From: CAIUGU01 sp963819685
Lineage (GTDB): Bacteria > Pseudomonadota > Gammaproteobacteria > Steroidobacterales > Steroidobacteraceae
DNA length: 64,000 nt
Assembly (NCBI GenBank): GCA_963819685.1
Contig: CAWFXI010000007.1
Span: 434,001-498,000 of the forward strand
Reading direction: 5' to 3'
The position numbers and the translations under genes are program-made. Under the pieces are notes generated by a model, which was not told the DNA's origin, did no database searches, and worked only from the letters and a program-made list of their open reading frames with translations. Positions 60,723-64,000 of this stretch are shown here, piece by piece (the first letter of the stretch is position 1; each line of letters begins with the position of its first letter).

Positions 60723-62558
60723 TTATTCGACGGTCACTGACTTCGCGAGGTTGCGCGGCTGGTCGACGTCGGTTCCTTTCAGCAGGGCGCAGTGATACGC
60801 AAGCAGCTGCAATGGCACCGTATAGACGGCAGGCGCCTGGAAGTGGCTGACATGCTTCGGCATCGTAATGACGGTCACGCCCTCCGATGCGACGATGCCT
60901 GAATCCGGATCGGCGAACACGATGAGTTCACCGCCGCGGGCCCGGACTTCCTGCAGATTCGACTTGAGCTTTTCGAGCAGGTCATTGTTCGGTGCCACCA
61001 CGACGACCGGCATGTCGGCATCCACAAGCGCGAGCGGTCCGTGCTTGAGTTCGCCCGCCGGATAGGCCTCGGCATGAATGTAGGAAATTTCCTTGAGCTT
61101 CAGCGCACCTTCGAGGGCGATTGGATACATCTGCCCGCGGCCGAGAAACAGCGCGTGATGCTTGTCGGCAAACCGTTTGGCGAGCTCCTTGATCGCGGGC
61201 TCGAGACGCAGTGTTTTCTCGATCAGCGACGGAATTTCGATCAGTCGTTGCACGAGACCGCGCTCGCGTTCCGCGTCCGAGCCATGAAACTTGGCGAGAG
61301 CCACGATCAGCATGCCAAGCGCAGCCAGCTGGGTCGTGAACGCCTTCGTGGACGCGACGCCGATCTCGGGCCCGGCACGCGTCAACAGCACCAGCTCGGA
61401 TTCGCGCACCAGCGAGCTCTCAGGCACATTGCAGATGACGAGCGTCGACAGATACCCGGCCTGCTTGGCCATGCGCAATGCCGCGAGCGTGTCTGCCGTT
61501 TCACCTGACTGCGAGATCGTGACGAACAGCGTGTTCTCGGGCACGACCGGATTCCGGTAGCGATATTCGCTGGCGATTTCGACCCAGCAGGGCAGCCGGC
61601 AGATCTGCTCGACGAAATACTTCGCGACGGCTCCCGCGTGGTAGCTCGTACCACATGCAACGATCTGGACGGCTTCGGCACGCTTGAATACGGCTGTCGC
61701 CGCCGGTCCGAAAGCGGCTTCCAGAAGTTTGCCGCCTGCAGCCCGTTCCTCCAGCGTCTGGGCGATGGCCTGCGGCTGCTCGAAGATTTCCTTCAGCATG
61801 TAGTGCGCATACTCGCCCTTCTCCGCAGCATCGGCGGACAAGTTGCTTTCCCTGGTGTCGCGTCGCGCCGTGTTGCCTTCGCTGTCGATGATGCGCACGT
61901 TGTTGTGCCGGATCTCGGCCACGTCACCCTCTTCGAGGAACATGAAGCGGCGGGTCACCGGTAACAGCGCTGCGACGTCTGAAGCGACAAAGTTTTCGTT
62001 TTGCCCGAGGCCGATGACCACCGGGCAACCAACGCGCGCGAGCACGATGCAATCAGGATCGTCCTCGGTCACGACAGCCAGCGCGTAAGCGCCTTCAAGC
62101 TCTGCAACGGTGGCACGGACGGCCTTGAAGATGTCGCCGAGCTTCCTGTGATGAAAATGAATGCGGTGAGCGATGACTTCGGTATCCGTTTCCGAAGTGA
62201 AGGTGTATCCGGACCGTTCAAGCTCCTCGCGCAGCTCCTCGTGATTCTCGATGATGCCGTTGTGGACGATCGCGATGCCATCCTGCGAGATGTGCGGATG
62301 AGCGTTGCGCTCCGAAGGTACGCCGTGGGTTGCCCAGCGCGTGTGGGCAATACCCAGATGTCCTTCGGTCGGATTGTCGTCCAGCGCCTCCTGCAGCATC
62401 CGTACCTTGCCAACGGTCCGCAGTCGCTTCAGGTGCCGGGTACCATTCAGCACGGCGACGCCGGCGGAATCGTAGCCGCGATATTCAAGACGGCGCAGTC
62501 CATCGATCAGGATCGGGACAACGTTGCGTTCAGCGACTGCACCAACGATTCCGCACAT
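60723..62558 (-). CDS. glmS: Glutamine-fructose-6-phosphate aminotransferase
   Basis: 611 residues. N-terminal glutaminase with nucleophile Cys2 (MCGIVGAVAER) and GYDSAGVAVL, HTRWATHGVPSERNAHPH; two SIS isomerase domains with VACGTSYHAGAVAKYFVEQI and ATSK-like VASTKAFTTQLAALG; C-terminus PRNLAKSVTVE. Makes glucosamine 6-phosphate for cell-wall and LPS sugars. AAGGAC about 10 nt before ATG 62558. TACAAT at 62593-62598 (reading leftwards) might be a -10 element. No glmS ribozyme is expected or seen. Adjacent to glmU, the usual gammaproteobacterial order. Confidence 0.97.
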   Translation of the reverse strand: MCGIVGAVAERNVVPILIDGLRRLEYRGYDSAGVAVLNGTRHLKRLRTVGKVRMLQEALDDNPTEGHLGIAHTRWATHGVPSERNAHPHISQDGIAIVHNGIIENHEELREELERSGYTFTSETDTEVIAHRIHFHHRKLGDIFKAVRATVAELEGAYALAVVTEDDPDCIVLARVGCPVVIGLGQNENFVASDVAALLPVTRRFMFLEEGDVAEIRHNNVRIIDSEGNTARRDTRESNLSADAAEKGEYAHYMLKEIFEQPQAIAQTLEERAAGGKLLEAAFGPAATAVFKRAEAVQIVACGTSYHAGAVAKYFVEQICRLPCWVEIASEYRYRNPVVPENTLFVTISQSGETADTLAALRMAKQAGYLSTLVICNVPESSLVRESELVLLTRAGPEIGVASTKAFTTQLAALGMLIVALAKFHGSDAERERGLVQRLIEIPSLIEKTLRLEPAIKELAKRFADKHHALFLGRGQMYPIALEGALKLKEISYIHAEAYPAGELKHGPLALVDADMPVVVVAPNNDLLEKLKSNLQEVRARGGELIVFADPDSGIVASEGVTVITMPKHVSHFQAPAVYTVPLQLLAYHCALLKGTDVDQPRNLAKSVTVE

Positions 62559-62739
62559 GCAGATGAAGTCCTTTCACTCGGGTTGCAGTGGCCATTGTAG
62601 CCGGAGCAGGGGTTGGGTTATGTCGCCGGTGTCACATAGACGGAAGGCTACGGGCTACCCTGGGAAGAGGGACTGACGGGCAGCTCATGAGTTCCGCTGG
62701 CTCGGACTCCACTTCTGGCTGTCGCCTGTAGCCTGTCGC

Positions 62740-64000
62740 CTATTTTTTCTTTTCGGGCCGCTTCCAGCCGTCGATCGTCACCTGCTTCGAGCGCGCCAGC
62801 GTGAGTTTCCCGGCCGGTGCGTTCTTCGTAATCGTTGATCCGGCACCGATATTGGCGCCCTCGCCGATGGTGAGTGGCGCGATCAGCATGCTGCCGGACC
62901 CGATGAAGCAGTCTGCACCGATCTCCGTGCGAAATTTGTTCGCGCCGTCGTAATTGACGGTCACCGTGCCAGCACCAATGTTGGACTTGGGACCGACGGT
63001 TGTATCACCCAGATACGTCAGATGATTCGCCTTCACGCCTGCGCCCAGATGACTGTTCTTGACCTCGACGTAGTTGCCGATGTGCACGCCGGCTTCGAGT
63101 CTGGCACCGGGTCGCAGTCGCGCGAACGGACCGATGATGCAGTGTTCCGCAACGACCGCCTGGGTGACTACACAGTTAGGCAGCAACTCGGTATCGGCAC
63201 CGATCTCGCAATTCTCGAGCCAGCAGTTCGGGCCGATCCGCACGCGGTCACCGAGCTTCACCGTTCCGGTTAACACGACATTCACGTCGATGACCACATC
63301 GCGGCCCACGCTGACGTCGCCGCGAATGTCCAGCCGCAGCGGATCAACGACCGTCACGCCTGCAAGCATCAGGGCTGTAGCTCGCTCTTTGCGCAATGCA
63401 GCTTCCACTTCAGCGAGATGCACTTTGTCATTCACGCCAAACACCTCCAGTTCTGTCGGCGCCACCGCGGCCTTGACGCGCAGTCCCTCACGGACTGCCA
63501 TGGAGACGATATCCGTCAGGTAATACTCGCCCTGGGAGTTGTCGTTCTTCAAGGCCGCGAGCCATTTGCGCAGAAGTCGCGCGGATACTGCCATGACTCC
63601 CGTATTTGCCTCGGGAACACCGCGCTCTTTCGTGTTGCAGTCCTTGTGTTCCACTACGCGAACCACGTTGCCGCCGTGGTCGCGAATGACGCGTCCGTAG
63701 CCGGTCGGATCGCTCAGGATGACGCTAAGCATGCCGACGGAGTCCGCATCGACACTGGCCAGCAGGGTTTCCAGGGTGGCGCTCCGAATCAGCGGCACGT
63801 CGCCGAACAGAATGAGAACGAGGTGGTCGTCAGGAATCCCGGGCATGGCCTGGGCTACGGCATGCCCGGTTCCCAATTGCTCGGCTTGCAGCACCCAGTT
63901 TACGGTCTCGTCGGCCAGTGCCTGTCGGACCCTGTCTCCACCATGGCCGTACACCACATGAACAGCCTCGGCGGAGAGCGCCTTCGCTGCGTCCAGGACA
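62740..64000 (-). CDS. glmU: Bifunctional UDP-GlcNAc pyrophosphorylase/GlcN-1-P acetyltransferase, 5'-truncated by window edge
   Basis: Reading stays open to base 64000, so the start is outside; about 420 of 450-460 residues are visible. The uridyltransferase part shows HVVYGHGGDRV, EQLGTGHAVAQAMPGIPD and GVPEANTGVMAVS; from about the middle the left-handed beta-helix acetyltransferase begins (GVTVVDPLRLDIRGDVSVGR) with NYVEVKNSHLGAGVKANHLT, YLGDTTVGPKSNIGAGTVTV and IAPLTIGEGANIGAGSTITK. It makes UDP-GlcNAc from GlmS-derived GlcN after GlmM. The 181-nt gap to glmS has two 9-nt CTGTCGCCT repeats at its glmU end. Confidence 0.96.
   Translation of the reverse strand, partial: VLDAAKALSAEAVHVVYGHGGDRVRQALADETVNWVLQAEQLGTGHAVAQAMPGIPDDHLVLILFGDVPLIRSATLETLLASVDADSVGMLSVILSDPTGYGRVIRDHGGNVVRVVEHKDCNTKERGVPEANTGVMAVSARLLRKWLAALKNDNSQGEYYLTDIVSMAVREGLRVKAAVAPTELEVFGVNDKVHLAEVEAALRKERATALMLAGVTVVDPLRLDIRGDVSVGRDVVIDVNVVLTGTVKLGDRVRIGPNCWLENCEIGADTELLPNCVVTQAVVAEHCIIGPFARLRPGARLEAGVHIGNYVEVKNSHLGAGVKANHLTYLGDTTVGPKSNIGAGTVTVNYDGANKFRTEIGADCFIGSGSMLIAPLTIGEGANIGAGSTITKNAPAGKLTLARSKQVTIDGWKRPEKKK

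Noticed and set aside
62559..62739. glmS ribozyme or riboswitch in the glmU-glmS gap
   Set aside because: No ribozyme-like core is visible, and gammaproteobacteria control glmS by other means.
62719..62741. Two 9-nt CTGTCGCCT direct repeats at the glmU stop
   Set aside because: Too short to call a repeat family from this window; noted in the glmU entry.
1..64000. CRISPR array, integrase, transposase, tRNA or rRNA genes
   Set aside because: Looked for regularly spaced repeats, recombinase motifs and cloverleaf signatures; none seen.

Overview
The window is high-GC DNA with short intergenic gaps and many ATGA or GTGA stop/start overlaps. It looks like a chromosomal segment of a gammaproteobacterium; a Steroidobacter- or Nevskiales-like lineage is my best guess, inferred from protein character and the glmU-glmS end and not proven. 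No tRNA, rRNA, CRISPR array, transposase or phage gene was seen.

Left part (1-37.2 kb): a stress, dormancy and anaerobic-fitness region. It opens with the end of PEP synthase, then a DUF2934 protein, a universal stress protein, Hsp20, and a five-gene coupled operon (acetyl-CoA synthetase-like, E1 alpha, E1 beta and E2 of a 2-oxoacid dehydrogenase, acyl carrier protein). Next come a ribosome-hibernation factor, a two-domain phosphotransferase/P-loop kinase, an ABC/FtsX/HlyD export system, a composite scar made of groEL and kinase fragments (15.3-15.6 kb), a methyltransferase, a truncated haemoglobin, a 1022-residue HTH-ATPase-TPR regulator and GroEL. A CDP-archaeol-synthase-like protein, a divergent PRPP synthetase, a phosphoribosyltransferase, a host-attachment-type protein, OsmC, two tandem P-type ATPases (the second badly broken), an AMP/thymidine phosphorylase, a beta-CASP metallo-beta-lactamase nuclease and a quinol NO reductase follow. 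The nucleotide genes could form an RNA-to-PRPP recycling route; qNOR and the globin suggest nitric-oxide exposure.

Middle part (37.3-52.3 kb): mostly exported or membrane functions. These are an amidohydrolase, an unknown secreted protein and a membrane protein in one operon; a GtrA/GtrB pair; a beta-propeller and a HupE/UreJ-like protein; a cytochrome P460-like protein and a Tat-type intradiol dioxygenase; a secreted FAH-family protein with a FucP-like transporter and a divergent AraC regulator. Two very small genes are present: a 27-residue membrane peptide and a 55-residue, 12-cysteine metallothionein-like protein. DUF488, cupin and ICMT-family genes follow.

Right part (52.3-64 kb): leuA behind a candidate leucine leader peptide and competing hairpins, an MFS transporter with a strong intrinsic terminator, a coupled glycolipid-type operon (MGDG-synthase-like, YkoP-like, polysaccharide deacetylase), CBS and DUF2934 proteins, SlyD, GlmS and the 3' part of GlmU.

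Quality note: ten of about 33 protein genes left of 41 kb contain at least one apparent frameshift, none of about 23 to the right. Several indels lie in short homopolymers, including one that destroys the invariant DKTGT motif of the second ATPase. Sequencing error and real decay cannot be separated from this sequence alone.
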